A DNA stretch of 64,000 nt from Rothia mucilaginosa (GTDB lineage Bacteria; Actinomycetota; Actinomycetes; Actinomycetales; Micrococcaceae), in assembly GCF_001548235.1 (NCBI RefSeq), contig NZ_AP014938.1, forward strand, positions 868,001-932,000, read 5' to 3'. Made by a program: the position numbers and the translations under genes. The notes beneath the pieces are model-generated. The model was not told where the DNA came from and searched no databases. It saw nothing but the letters and a program-made list of their open reading frames with translations. Every line of letters starts with the position of its first letter. Within the stretch, counting starts at the first letter, position 1. Below are positions 7,973 through 17,036 of this stretch, piece by piece.

Positions 7973-9508
7973 TTAGCGGGAGTACTTCGCCTCCGCCAGC
8001 TCGGCGCCCGCGGCACGTGCCGTACGTTCCACCAGCTGACGATTCGCCAGGTACACAAAGAACGTCACCAGGATAAACAGGTACATCAGCTGGTACGGCA
8101 TGGTGCCAGCCATCAGGCCCAGGGAGCCTTCCGGCACCATCAGAATCTGATCCGCGTTGAAGTGCGGGGAGAGCGCCAGCACAATCCAGAACGGCGAAAT
8201 GTACATGCCCACCAGTGCCGCAGTCGCCAAGATAACAGCCAGCGTGAAGACGAAGGAGCTGACCCTCTGGTACATGAGCGGGAAGATTTCCATGACCACG
8301 GCGGCGAGCATCAGCGGGTACCAGGTGTTGTGGTGCGACCAGCTAATCGGCGAAATCTGCAGCATCATGAACGCGGTCAGCACCAGCTGCGCCATGAGCG
8401 CGCGAGCACGAATCAGCGGAATCAACAGAACCGCGGTGACCAGCACAATCAGCAGGGTCAACGCCACCTGCACCACCGACAGGGCGGTAGCCGTCAGGTG
8501 ATGCTGCAGGCCCGCGTGGGTCAGCGTACCCATAATCGATACGTTATCGAAGTAGCTGAACCAGCCCACACGCGAAGTGTCATGCACCGCATGGAACCAG
8601 AACGTCAGCGACTCCTCACGAATCACCAGGAAGCCGATACCCACGGTCGCGGCGAAGCTAGCGCCCAGGGTCGCAATGCCCTTCCAGTCCTTACGCATGA
8701 GCAGCAGCAGACCGAACGCGAGCGGAGTCAGCTTAATACCCGCCGCAATACCCAGCAGCACACCGCGCGGAACACGGGTTGCCGGGCGCATAAAATCGGC
8801 GAGAATCAGCACCAAAATGATGGCGTTAATCTGCCCAAAATGCGTGGTCAAACGCCACGGGCCGCACATCCAAATCAGCGCCGCAATCAGCGACACCATA
8901 CCCCAATGACCCAGGTGCTTCTGCAACGGCAGACGCCACGAGCGGCTACGGGCGTAGGAGTACAGCAGGTACGCGCACCAGTAGCTGAGCGCACAAATAA
9001 TGGCGGTAATCAGCAGCATGCTCTGCGGCTCGGTGAGGAACGCGAGCGGGTAGAAGAGCAGCGCCGCAAACGGCGGGTACGTGAACGGCAGGCCGCGCGT
9101 GCGGAAGGTGTATAGCTGGTAGCCGTCCGGGCCGTCCGCGAGGGATACAGCGCCCAGGCGGTAGACGTAAATATCGTCAGCCGCCGCGTGGGTCACGTAG
9201 TCGAAGGCGTAGAGGGCAACCAGGATGAACAGCAGGTGCGCCCAGAGAGCACCGCTGCGCATGCCGGGGATGCGGCCAAAGAAGCTGCGACGCGCAGGTT
9301 TTGTGGGCTGTTTCGCGGTTTCTTCGGCGACTTCTTCCTTTGCCGCTTTTTCCGCGGTGGCTACAGAGGATGCGGCGGGCCCAGCACTTTCTACAGCGCT
9401 TTCAGCAGCCGGTTCCGCAACCGGTGCAGTAGTAGAGCCAGCCGAAGCCCACGGGATTGTAGGCGCTACCGCCTCGGCGTTCTTCTCACGATTCTTCTCG
9501 CGGCTCAC
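7973..9508 (-). CDS. GT87 family polyprenol-phosphate mannosyltransferase-like protein (second gene)
   Basis: A 511-residue membrane glycosyltransferase of the GT-C fold, family GT87 (DUF2029). Actinobacterial members transfer mannose from polyprenyl-phosphate-mannose to lipid glycans outside the membrane. The first 80 residues are an Ala/Glu-rich cytoplasmic extension, followed by about ten membrane segments. F-T-Y-P-P-F-A-A, I-S-W-S-H-H-N and P-R-G-V-L-L-G-I-A-A-G-I-K-L-T-P are shared with the preceding gene. The start is a GTG whose bases overlap the upstream TGA by four, so the two genes are translationally coupled. Donor and acceptor are inferred from the family. Confidence 0.85.
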   Translation of the reverse strand: MSREKNREKNAEAVAPTIPWASAGSTTAPVAEPAAESAVESAGPAASSVATAEKAAKEEVAEETAKQPTKPARRSFFGRIPGMRSGALWAHLLFILVALYAFDYVTHAAADDIYVYRLGAVSLADGPDGYQLYTFRTRGLPFTYPPFAALLFYPLAFLTEPQSMLLITAIICALSYWCAYLLYSYARSRSWRLPLQKHLGHWGMVSLIAALIWMCGPWRLTTHFGQINAIILVLILADFMRPATRVPRGVLLGIAAGIKLTPLAFGLLLLMRKDWKGIATLGASFAATVGIGFLVIREESLTFWFHAVHDTSRVGWFSYFDNVSIMGTLTHAGLQHHLTATALSVVQVALTLLIVLVTAVLLIPLIRARALMAQLVLTAFMMLQISPISWSHHNTWYPLMLAAVVMEIFPLMYQRVSSFVFTLAVILATAALVGMYISPFWIVLALSPHFNADQILMVPEGSLGLMAGTMPYQLMYLFILVTFFVYLANRQLVERTARAAGAELAEAKYSR

Positions 9509-10911
9509 GCGGTTGCCTCACGGGAGGTAGCGGCACGCACAGACTCGGCGCTCTCGGTCACCAGGGCACTCTGGGTCACCAGTGCACGGGCGCCCCACCA
9601 ACCCAGCGGCGCATCGCTACGCACGGAACCGTACTGCACGGGCTCAACCTTTGCGCCACGCACCGGCGCGCTCAGAGCGGCAACAGACCAGAGCGTCATC
9701 GTCACCCACAGGCAGAACGCGGGAATAGCCGAAACCGCCAACGCGCCCGGAGCCAGCTGCTCCAAACCATCCGCGCTACCGTGGAACCAGGACGCAATCC
9801 TAATCGGCGACAGGTACAGGCCCAACACCGCAACCACCGCGAACACGGTCGCTGTCACCCGTAGCCACGCCGGCTGAACCGCAAAATAGGTCGGGAACGC
9901 GTCCAGCACCAGCACGGCCGCCAGCAGGGGCAGTAGCACGTTGTGGTGCGACCAGCTAATCGGCGACAGCGCCACCATGAGCGAGGCGGTCACCGCCACC
10001 TGTGCCAGGGCCGCACCGCGGCGTTCCAGCTGGTACAGCAGGCCGGCGGTGAGCACGATGCTCACGAGCGCCAGAGCGTAGTAGACGGGCTTCGCGGCAC
10101 CCTCGGACAGGCCGAAGTGCAACAGCCAACCCTGAATCGAAATGTTATCCACATAGTTCAGGCCGCCCACGCGCGAAGGATTCGTCAGCGCCGAGAACCA
10201 AAATTCCGGTGCCTCCTTGGGCATCAGAATGAAGCCCAGCGCAATCGTGGCGAAGAAGGTCGCACCCAGGGTTGCGATACCCTTCCAATCGCGGCGCACC
10301 AGCAGGATGAGGCCGAACACGAGCGGGGTCAGCTTCACGCCGCCCGCAATACCAATCAGCACGCCGCGCGGCACGCGGGTCGCCGGGCGCACAAAATCGG
10401 CAAGAATCAGCGCCGTAATGAACGGGTTAATCTGAATCAGATCCAGGGTGCGCTGCCACGGGCCCGCCGAAACCACCAGAATAGTCAGCACCGCAATCGT
10501 GCCGGCACGACCAAAGTACTGCTGCAGGGGCAGTTCGCGGCCGCGCGCATTCACGTAGTTGTACATAATCGTGGAAATCCACCACGCCACCACAGCCGAA
10601 CCGACGACCATAATGACCTTGCCGACTTCCAGAGGCATGAACGCGAAGGGCAAGAACAGCATCGCCGCAAACGGCGGGTACGTGAACGGCGGCTTGATCA
10701 CGCCGTGGTCGTTCAGGGTCGGGGAGTACAGCTCCTGGGTGAAGCCCTCATTATCGAAAATGGTCATCGCACCCAGACGGTAGATGGAAAAGTCCATACC
10801 GCTCAAGGGGTCGATGAGCATTTTGACGACGTATCCACCGCCAATGATGAGGATGAGTGCCGCAATAGCGATTTTTCCCCAGATGGGGGTGGTGGAGTCA
10901 GTCCTTGTCAC
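9505..10911 (-). CDS. GT87 family polyprenol-phosphate mannosyltransferase-like protein (first gene)
   Basis: A 468-residue paralogue of the next gene, with an N-terminal membrane anchor (about 11-30), G-M-D-F-S-I-Y-R-L-G after it (Asp in the first outside loop, the usual catalytic position in GT-C enzymes), F-T-Y-P-P-F-A-A, P-R-G-V-L-I-G-I-A-G-G-V-K-L-T-P and I-S-W-S-H-H-N. The start is a GTG with an AAGGA stretch about 11 bases upstream. The 4-base overlap with its paralogue and their strong similarity point to an old tandem duplication, perhaps with the products working successively on one glycan. Confidence 0.85.
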   Translation of the reverse strand: MTRTDSTTPIWGKIAIAALILIIGGGYVVKMLIDPLSGMDFSIYRLGAMTIFDNEGFTQELYSPTLNDHGVIKPPFTYPPFAAMLFLPFAFMPLEVGKVIMVVGSAVVAWWISTIMYNYVNARGRELPLQQYFGRAGTIAVLTILVVSAGPWQRTLDLIQINPFITALILADFVRPATRVPRGVLIGIAGGVKLTPLVFGLILLVRRDWKGIATLGATFFATIALGFILMPKEAPEFWFSALTNPSRVGGLNYVDNISIQGWLLHFGLSEGAAKPVYYALALVSIVLTAGLLYQLERRGAALAQVAVTASLMVALSPISWSHHNVLLPLLAAVLVLDAFPTYFAVQPAWLRVTATVFAVVAVLGLYLSPIRIASWFHGSADGLEQLAPGALAVSAIPAFCLWVTMTLWSVAALSAPVRGAKVEPVQYGSVRSDAPLGWWGARALVTQSALVTESAESVRAATSREATA

Positions 10912-11020
10912 GAGGTGCTTGTCCTTACCTTGGTGCCGGCGGATGCGCGCGCGTAGGGTGGGCGGGCATCTGATTTTGGAATCCTAATAGTTTATCGCGC
11001 GCAGCTGTGAAGGGTGCATT

Positions 11021-11048
11021 GGGGAGAAGATTCAGGGGAGAAGATTCA
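11021..11048. repeat. Tandem 14-bp repeat in the divergent promoter region
   Basis: ggggagaagattca occurs twice head to tail between the divergent GT87 operon and the nitrite reductase gene (gap 10912-11249). A TATAAT at 11146-11151 (plus) is a plausible -10 box for the reductase gene, but its -35 region is weak. Nothing else in the gap is recognisable. Confidence 0.6.
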
Positions 11049-11249
11049 CAGGGGCAAATTCGCTCGAGTGGGCAAGCACGACTATCACGGTATGAGCCGC
11101 CTTCATATGCACGTAATGTCTTCAAAATTGGTACTACTCGGGCAATATAATGGGCTTATTGGCGTTCCGCCCACCCCAACGCAGGGGCGGCCGAATGCCA
11201 ACCCGCACACCGACGTCCACGAACAACCAGCAGTGAAAGCAGTGATCAC

Positions 11250-14144
11250 GTGAGTGAACATCTCGGCACCCCACCCGAAGGCGAGAACACGAGCGGCAAG
11301 CCCGCAAGCGTCTCCGGAGGCGGCTCCTCCGGCCTGAGCATTGGCGCGCGCCCGGCTGATGCGCCCGGCGCGAACCTCACCCCCGAAGAGGTTGCACGCC
11401 GCGCATCCGGTCGCGGTACGTGGCATCGTCGCGCCTCCAAGCCTGTCTCGCACTGGATGTTTGTGCTTATCGGCGTGCTTCTGCTGCATAAGTTTATTCC
11501 CAATAGCGGCTGGCTGCTGGTGCACATTGTCACCCTCGGCCTGATTACGAACTCGATTCTGATTTGGTCGCAGCACTTCACCGAAGCGCTCATGAAGATC
11601 AAGATTCCTGACGAACACCGCGGAACTCAGGTGCGCCGCATCTTCATCCTGAACGCCGGTATTCTCGTGCTCATGGTCGGCATGATCGGTCAGCTGAGCG
11701 TGCCCGGCCTGTACGCCGCCACGGTGGTTGGTGCGCTCATTGTGGGTACCATGGTCGCCTGGCATGCCCTGTACCTGCTCAAGCAGGTGCGTCAGGCTCT
11801 ACCCTCGCGGTTCGGTGTGACGATTCGCTTCTACATTGCGGCGGCGCTCATGCTGCCTCTCGGCGCGGCGTTCGGCGCGATGATTGCCTACCCGAACCTC
11901 AAGGGCACCCTGCACTCGCAGTTCTTGCTTGCCCACGAGGTTGTGAACGTGCTCGGCTTCGTCGGTATTACCGTGGTGGGTACGCTGGTGACCTTCTGGC
12001 CGACCATGCTGCGCACGAAGATGGTTGATAAGGCGCTCTCTCACAGCCTGCGCGCCCTGTACCTGATGTGCGGCGGCTTGGCGTTGTCCCTTGCCGGCTC
12101 CATGTTCGGGATGCGTCCGCTTGCTGCTGCGGGCCTGATCGTCTACCTACTCGGCCTGCTCATTGTCGCCTGGGTGATGGTGCGTACCCTGCGCACCAAG
12201 CGCCCGAACGAGTACCCGCCGATGAGCGTCGGTATGGGCTTCCTCTGGCTGATTGTTGGCGTGGCGACCACCGCCTACATGGTGGCAACCACCCCGTTCG
12301 CGCAGCTGGACGTACGCGCCGTCACCCCCATCTTCGTGGTGGGCTTCCTGCTGCAGGTGCTGCTGGGCGCAATGAGCTACCTGCTGCCTCAGCTGATGGG
12401 TGGCGGCCCGGCGGTGGTGCGCGCCTCCAATAAGGAGTTCAGCCGTTTTGCTGCCGGTCGCGTGACCGCCGTGAACCTGGCGCTCATTGTTTTCATGCTG
12501 CCCAGCTCCATGGTGGGTCAGTCCATTAAGATGGCGGTCGCCATTGTGGGCGCGCTGGCGTTGGCGGCGTTCATTCCGCTGATGGTGCGCGGCGTGAAGA
12601 CTTCGGTAAGCACCCGCAAGGCAATCTTCGAGGCGCGCGCCCGCGGTGAGAAGCCCGCCTTCGACCAGGAGGCGCTGACCCCCGCACCCATCCCGCACGC
12701 CAAGCAGAGCTTCCAGGCGGCACTCGCGGTTGCTATGGCGTTCCTGCTGGGCTTCGCCGTGAACCCGTCCGCGTTGAACCTGCCGTCGGTTTCTTCGTCG
12801 GGTTCCGTGGCTGCGACCGGTCAGACCACCACCGTTCAGGTGAAGGCAACCAGCAACTACCGTTTCACCCCCGCCGAGGTGGAGGTGCCCGCCGGTAACC
12901 GCCTGGTCGTTGAAGTCACCAATGACGATCAGGGCATGACCCACGACCTGACTTTTGATAACGGCGCGACCACCGGCGTGATCAACCCCGGCGAAACGAA
13001 AACCGTTGATGCCGGCGTCATTACTGCCGACCAGGAAGCCTACTGCTCCGTAGCGGGCCACCGCTCCCTGGGCATGGTGTTTAAGGTGAAGGCGACCGGC
13101 GCCTCCGCAAACCAGGTGGCGCAGGGCGGCCACAACCACGGTTCTGCGGGCACCCACAACCACGCGGCGTCGGGTAGCACCCCGACCCTCATGACCGTTG
13201 CGAACAGCAGGATTGACATGTCCGCAGCGCCCGGCAGCGGCTACAAGTACCGCGACCCGAACATCCCGGCACCGAACACCGCCGAGAAGGTGAACGGCAA
13301 GACCGTCCGCAAGGTCACCCTGGACGTGCAGGAGGTCGACCGCGAGGTCGCACCCGGCGTAACCGTCCACATGTGGACGTTCAACGGGCAGAACATGGCA
13401 CCGATTCTGCGCGGCAAGGTCGGCGACATTTTTGAAATTACACTCATCAATAACGGCACGATGGGCCACTCGCTGGACTTCCACGCGGGCATGGTGTCCC
13501 CCGATAACACGATGAAGACCATCGCCCCCGGTGAGCGTCTCGTCTACCGTTTCGAGGCGAAGGCCGCCGGCATCTGGCTGTACCACTGCGGTACCGCCCC
13601 GCTGAGCCTGCACATGACTCAGGGCATGTACGGCGCGGTCATCATTGACCCGGCAGACCTCGACCCGGTCGATCACGAGTACGTGATGGTTCAGGGCGAG
13701 GCGTACCTGCACGACACCGGCAAGACCGCCTCCGACGGCAACAAGCTGGCGGAGAACTCGCCGGAGCTGATCGCGGCGGGCACCCCCACGCTGACCATGT
13801 TCAACGGCCACGCAACCCAGTACAAGGCGAAGCCTCTGCATGTGAAGAAGGGCGAGCGTATCCGTGTTTGGGTGATGGCGGCTGGCCCGAACCATGGCAC
13901 GAGCTTCCACGTGGTCGGTTCGCAATTCGACACCGTCTACAAGGAGGGCGGCTACCTGATGCGCCGCGGTGCGGATGCGTTCGGCAGCCGTGACGGCCAC
14001 AGCCAGGCACTCGATTTGGCGCCCGCTCAGGGCGGCTTCGTGGAGATGCAGTTCTTGGAGTCTGGCACCTACGTGTTCGTGAATCACTCCTTCTCGGAGA
14101 TGGAGCGCGGTGCCGCCGGCAAGATCGTGGTCACTGATCGCTAG
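11250..14144 (+). CDS. nirK: Membrane-cupredoxin-copper nitrite reductase fusion (NirK/AniA-like)
   Basis: A 964-residue three-part enzyme. Residues about 65-440 form some ten to twelve membrane segments, and another helix lies near 485-505. Residues about 525-620 are a cupredoxin with a full type 1 copper set: His565, Cys599, His604, Met609. A His-rich linker follows. The last 300 residues are a two-domain copper nitrite reductase: type 1 ligands His740, Cys780, His788, Met793; type 2 ligands His745, His779, His946; catalytic Asp743 and His887. The expected reaction is nitrite to nitric oxide outside the membrane, with the fused cupredoxin as electron donor. The start is a GTG with a weak ribosome site. 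The N-terminal membrane part is not assigned. Confidence 0.9.
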   Translation: MSEHLGTPPEGENTSGKPASVSGGGSSGLSIGARPADAPGANLTPEEVARRASGRGTWHRRASKPVSHWMFVLIGVLLLHKFIPNSGWLLVHIVTLGLITNSILIWSQHFTEALMKIKIPDEHRGTQVRRIFILNAGILVLMVGMIGQLSVPGLYAATVVGALIVGTMVAWHALYLLKQVRQALPSRFGVTIRFYIAAALMLPLGAAFGAMIAYPNLKGTLHSQFLLAHEVVNVLGFVGITVVGTLVTFWPTMLRTKMVDKALSHSLRALYLMCGGLALSLAGSMFGMRPLAAAGLIVYLLGLLIVAWVMVRTLRTKRPNEYPPMSVGMGFLWLIVGVATTAYMVATTPFAQLDVRAVTPIFVVGFLLQVLLGAMSYLLPQLMGGGPAVVRASNKEFSRFAAGRVTAVNLALIVFMLPSSMVGQSIKMAVAIVGALALAAFIPLMVRGVKTSVSTRKAIFEARARGEKPAFDQEALTPAPIPHAKQSFQAALAVAMAFLLGFAVNPSALNLPSVSSSGSVAATGQTTTVQVKATSNYRFTPAEVEVPAGNRLVVEVTNDDQGMTHDLTFDNGATTGVINPGETKTVDAGVITADQEAYCSVAGHRSLGMVFKVKATGASANQVAQGGHNHGSAGTHNHAASGSTPTLMTVANSRIDMSAAPGSGYKYRDPNIPAPNTAEKVNGKTVRKVTLDVQEVDREVAPGVTVHMWTFNGQNMAPILRGKVGDIFEITLINNGTMGHSLDFHAGMVSPDNTMKTIAPGERLVYRFEAKAAGIWLYHCGTAPLSLHMTQGMYGAVIIDPADLDPVDHEYVMVQGEAYLHDTGKTASDGNKLAENSPELIAAGTPTLTMFNGHATQYKAKPLHVKKGERIRVWVMAAGPNHGTSFHVVGSQFDTVYKEGGYLMRRGADAFGSRDGHSQALDLAPAQGGFVEMQFLESGTYVFVNHSFSEMERGAAGKIVVTDR

Positions 14145-14199
14145 TAGTGGCTACCCGCTAAACCCTCACGCTAGGCGCTTCTAGCGCCCCGTGAGAGGT

Positions 14200-14251
14200 A
14201 GACCCCGCCCGGTGCATCCTGTGAATGGATGCGCCGGGCGGGGTCTTTCTG
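14200..14251 (+). terminator. Terminator of the nitrite reductase gene
   Basis: A 20-bp near-perfect stem (one mismatch) built on agaccccgcccgg and its complement with a 6-base loop, followed by TTTCT. A second, nested hairpin (ctcacg...cgtgag) lies just upstream at about 14164-14195. Confidence 0.85.
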
Positions 14252-14421
14252 CGCTGTCTTGCTGTGCCGCCTTTCTGCCCCGCACAGGCTCCTACAGAGC
14301 CGATACAGAGCCAGCCCAGAGCCCCTGCACACGCCCCGGCAGGAGCCTGCACGCACATCGGCGAACTATGCTTTTAGCCTCATGGGCGAACTTTTCTTAG
14401 CCAGGAGCGGGCATGGTGCGC

Positions 14422-14427
14422 TAGTCT
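14422..14427 (+). promoter_or_regulatory. TAGTCT -10 box for a leaderless transcript
   Basis: TAGTCT fits the TAnnnT -10 consensus and occupies exactly -12 to -7 relative to the A of the start codon at 14434, with no usable ribosome site in between. This spacing predicts transcription starting at the ATG. The same geometry is seen at 30290-30295 and 31837-31842. Confidence 0.5.
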
Positions 14428-14433
14428 ATAGGA

Positions 14434-15330
14434 ATGGCAGATTGCACTTCGGGCGCCCCTTCCGAGCGTAATGCTACGAGCGCCTCCAACCACATTTCCG
14501 TTTCGGCGGATCAACAAGTTTCTCCTCGGCAGCGTAAGCCTTTTCCGGTACGCATTCTTGCCGGGGCACTTGCACATTGGCAGATTATTGCCTCTGCGGT
14601 TCTTTTGGGTGGCGGTGTTGCCGGCCTGGCAGCCACCTATGACGACTATTGCGGCATGACGGAGCTTTCGTATGCTCCGGCGGCTCTCCGATCCGATTTT
14701 GAGGAGGGCTCTAAGGTGGCGGGTTTCCGTCCCGGCGTGCTGGCGGCGCAGATTGAGACTGAGAGCCACTGGCGTGTGGGCGTTGTGTCCCACCAGGGCG
14801 CTAAGGGTATTGCGCAGTTCACCGATGATGCGTGGAGCGGCGGCCACTACAGCTTCGGCAATGGCGGTAATGTTCTGAACCCGCACGATGCGATTGCGGC
14901 GCAGGCACGCTACCTGGCTGAGTTGCGTACTCGCTTGGCGAAGTACGCCTCCAATGAGGACGAGCTGCAGGATATGGTTCTCGCCGGTTATAACGCGGGT
15001 CCGGGTTCTGTGGAGAAGTACGGCGGTGTTCCCCCGTACGAGGAAACTCAGAATTATGTAAAGACGATTCGCGAGCTGGCGAATTCGAAGTACAAGCTGA
15101 CTTGCTCCCCCGAGTACCAGTTCAAGCAGGCGAAGTTGAGCTTCGTGAATGGTGTGACTCCGGCGATGGCTGGTGTTCATGCGGATGGTACACCTCTGTC
15201 CCCGGAGGAGTCGGCATCGGCTGCCGCTGAGGTATCTGCTTCGGCTTCTGCGAGTGCTTCGGCTCGTGCGTCTGCGAGCGGTTCTGCGGGTTCTTCTGCG
15301 AAGCCTTCGGCGACGAGTTCCGGCCGCTAG
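14434..15330 (+). CDS. Membrane-anchored lytic transglycosylase (SLT domain)
   Basis: A 298-residue peptidoglycan-cleaving enzyme. After a polar cytoplasmic start there is one membrane helix (about 50-68), then an SLT domain with Glu110 in Q-I-E-T-E-S-H-W as the likely catalytic acid, G-A-K-G-I-A-Q-F, A-G-Y-N-A-G-P-G and a closing N-Y-V block near residue 208. A Ser/Ala-rich tail (about 255-298) may span the wall. The family cleaves the MurNAc-GlcNAc bond, giving 1,6-anhydro ends. The ATG has no good ribosome site but a -10 box at the right distance for a leaderless mRNA. Confidence 0.87.
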   Translation: MADCTSGAPSERNATSASNHISVSADQQVSPRQRKPFPVRILAGALAHWQIIASAVLLGGGVAGLAATYDDYCGMTELSYAPAALRSDFEEGSKVAGFRPGVLAAQIETESHWRVGVVSHQGAKGIAQFTDDAWSGGHYSFGNGGNVLNPHDAIAAQARYLAELRTRLAKYASNEDELQDMVLAGYNAGPGSVEKYGGVPPYEETQNYVKTIRELANSKYKLTCSPEYQFKQAKLSFVNGVTPAMAGVHADGTPLSPEESASAAAEVSASASASASARASASGSAGSSAKPSATSSGR

Positions 15331-15457
15331 ATTCAGTTTTTTGGATAACCCACTAGTCTATATAGCCGCTATGGAATATTCCGTTTTATCTATAGTGGGC
15401 GGCTGATACCTGCCGCCACTCCCCTACTATTCACTCTCATATTTACTCTTAAACAGC

Positions 15458-15497
15458 GCGAGGCGCCGACCCCCATTCTCGGGATTCGGCGCCTCGC
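15458..15497. terminator. Bidirectional hairpin terminator
   Basis: gcgaggcgccga and its complement form a strong stem with partial inner pairing between the converging genes at 15330 (+) and 15520 (-). ACTTTTT follows on the plus strand. Confidence 0.85.
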
Positions 15498-15519
15498 ACT
15501 TTTTAGGGCTGGGGCGTAC

Positions 15520-16731
15520 CTAGTTGAAGATGGCGCGCACGACCGAGTAGCCGGAGACCGGGTACACGGCGTTCACAGTTGCGGGATTCTCGCTCTCGTC
15601 CGCGATCTCGATGGACTCGGTGCCGCGCAGCAGCTCCTCAAGCAGGATGCGCAGCTCCAGGCGTGCCAGGGGTGCGCCGGGGCAGACGTGGATGCCGTCG
15701 CCGTACACGAGGTTGCGGGACTGGTCGCGGTGCGGGTTGTAGGTGAGGGCATCTTCGAAGGCGTCCTCGTCGCGATTGGCACTTGCCCAGTTGATGGTCA
15801 CGCGGGAGCCGGCGGGCAGGGTGCGGCCGCCGAGTTCGGTGTCCTGCGTGGTGATGCGGCGGTTAGTGACGAGGGTGTCTTCGAGTCGCATGATTTCTTC
15901 GACGGCGAGGGCGATTTCGCTACGGTCGTCGAGTGCGTTGCCGTCGGCGAGGGAAGCGCGCAGGCGGTCCTGCTCGGCGCGGTTGCGTGCCAGGAAGTTG
16001 ACGAATACGCCCACGGTTGCGGAGACGGTGGAGAGCTCGCCCACGGTCCAGTTGCGGATGAGGCTGACGATTTCTTCGTCGGTCATGGTGCGGGGCTCTT
16101 CGCCGGGCAGCTGCACGGTATCGGTGAGCAGTTCGGCGGTGACGTCCTTGGGCTTGCCGGCTGCGGCATCCTCGCGGCGCTCGTCGAGCAGCTGGCGGAT
16201 GTAGCCGTCGAATTCGAGGGCGACCTTGGCGATTTCTTCGCGGTCGCGGCGCAGGGTGGCCACGCGGTTCTTTTCGATCCACTCGGTGAGGGGCTGCTCG
16301 AGGCATGCGGGCCAGCCCATGAAGGCGTTCTGCACGCGCATTGCGTAGGCCTGGCCGAAGCCCTGCATGACGTCCACTTCTTCGCCGCGGGGCAGTTCTG
16401 CAATGAGGGTCTTCACGGCGTCGCGGATGACGGGTGCGAACTTTTCGAGGCGTTCGGGGGTGAAGTACTTGTCGTTGACGGCGCGGAAGGTGGTGTGTTC
16501 GGGTGCGTCCATGCCGTTGGGGACGGCGATGTGGCGGGTGGAGACGACGTTGGAGTAGATTTCGGGGTGGTCGAGTACGTGCTGTACGTCGGCGTTTTTG
16601 AAGACGGAGTAGCCCATGAATTCGTCGTGGGCGACGGGGCAGCGGCGGCGCATCGCGTCGTATGCTGCTACCTGGTCCTTCTGGACCTCTTCGCTACGCA
16701 GATCCCAATCGTTGTGTACGTTCTCAGTCAT
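15520..16731 (-). CDS. Cytochrome P450
   Basis: A 403-residue soluble bacterial P450. The haem-binding loop Y-G-D-G-I-H-V-C-P-G has Cys350 as the axial ligand, with Tyr where Phe is usual. The K-helix ExxR is E-I-M-R, and the meander region lies before the Cys loop. The I-helix reads V-G-E-L-S-T instead of the common A-G-x-D/E-T-T, so oxygen activation may differ from typical members. Redox partners are not encoded nearby, so the substrate cannot be inferred. A promoter at 16889-16917 and paired repeats in the leader suggest regulated expression. Confidence 0.93.
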   Translation of the reverse strand: MTENVHNDWDLRSEEVQKDQVAAYDAMRRRCPVAHDEFMGYSVFKNADVQHVLDHPEIYSNVVSTRHIAVPNGMDAPEHTTFRAVNDKYFTPERLEKFAPVIRDAVKTLIAELPRGEEVDVMQGFGQAYAMRVQNAFMGWPACLEQPLTEWIEKNRVATLRRDREEIAKVALEFDGYIRQLLDERREDAAAGKPKDVTAELLTDTVQLPGEEPRTMTDEEIVSLIRNWTVGELSTVSATVGVFVNFLARNRAEQDRLRASLADGNALDDRSEIALAVEEIMRLEDTLVTNRRITTQDTELGGRTLPAGSRVTINWASANRDEDAFEDALTYNPHRDQSRNLVYGDGIHVCPGAPLARLELRILLEELLRGTESIEIADESENPATVNAVYPVSGYSVVRAIFN

Positions 16732-16836
16732 TGTTCACCCGTGTTTGTTATAGAGCTGTGGCGTGCTGGATGCGGGCGTCCGGGCGATGCGTATGGGGCA
16801 GGGTCGGGCGTGCATTTCAGCACGTGAATCCATTAC

Positions 16837-16863
16837 TTGTTCTTTGACTATTTGTTCTTTGAC
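16837..16863. promoter_or_regulatory. Paired direct repeat upstream of the P450 gene
   Basis: TTGTTCTTTGAC occurs twice with a 15-bp period, in the predicted leader between the promoter and the P450 start. Repeats of this kind often bind a regulator on one face of the helix. The regulator is unknown. Confidence 0.45.
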
Positions 16864-16888
16864 CGTATCACTTATGGGTTGGTGGTGC

Positions 16889-16917
16889 AGGGTAGGGTTT
16901 CCTTGCTTCTCATTCAA
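16889..16917 (-). promoter_or_regulatory. Candidate promoter of the P450 gene
   Basis: On the minus strand TTGAAT (16912-16917) and TACCCT (16889-16894) are 17 bp apart. Two direct copies of CGAACAGT lie right at and upstream of the -35 box (about 16918-16937), a possible operator. Confidence 0.4.
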
Positions 16918-16968
16918 CGAACAGTTCACCGAACAGTGCATGTGGGGCGAGGTGTCAGGGGACGCGCA

Positions 16969-17007
16969 AGGCGGGCAGCGCCTCCACCGGGGAGGTGCCG
17001 CCCGCCT
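16969..17007. terminator. GCCCGCC-type hairpin
   Basis: A stem built on aggcgggc/gcccgcct just downstream of the lipoprotein gene ending at 17037 (-). There is no long T-run, so termination efficiency is uncertain. Related hairpins occur at 18598-18642 and 19477-19522. Confidence 0.65.
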
Positions 17008-17036
17008 CACTCTATGCAGTATTTCAGCGCGAGGGG

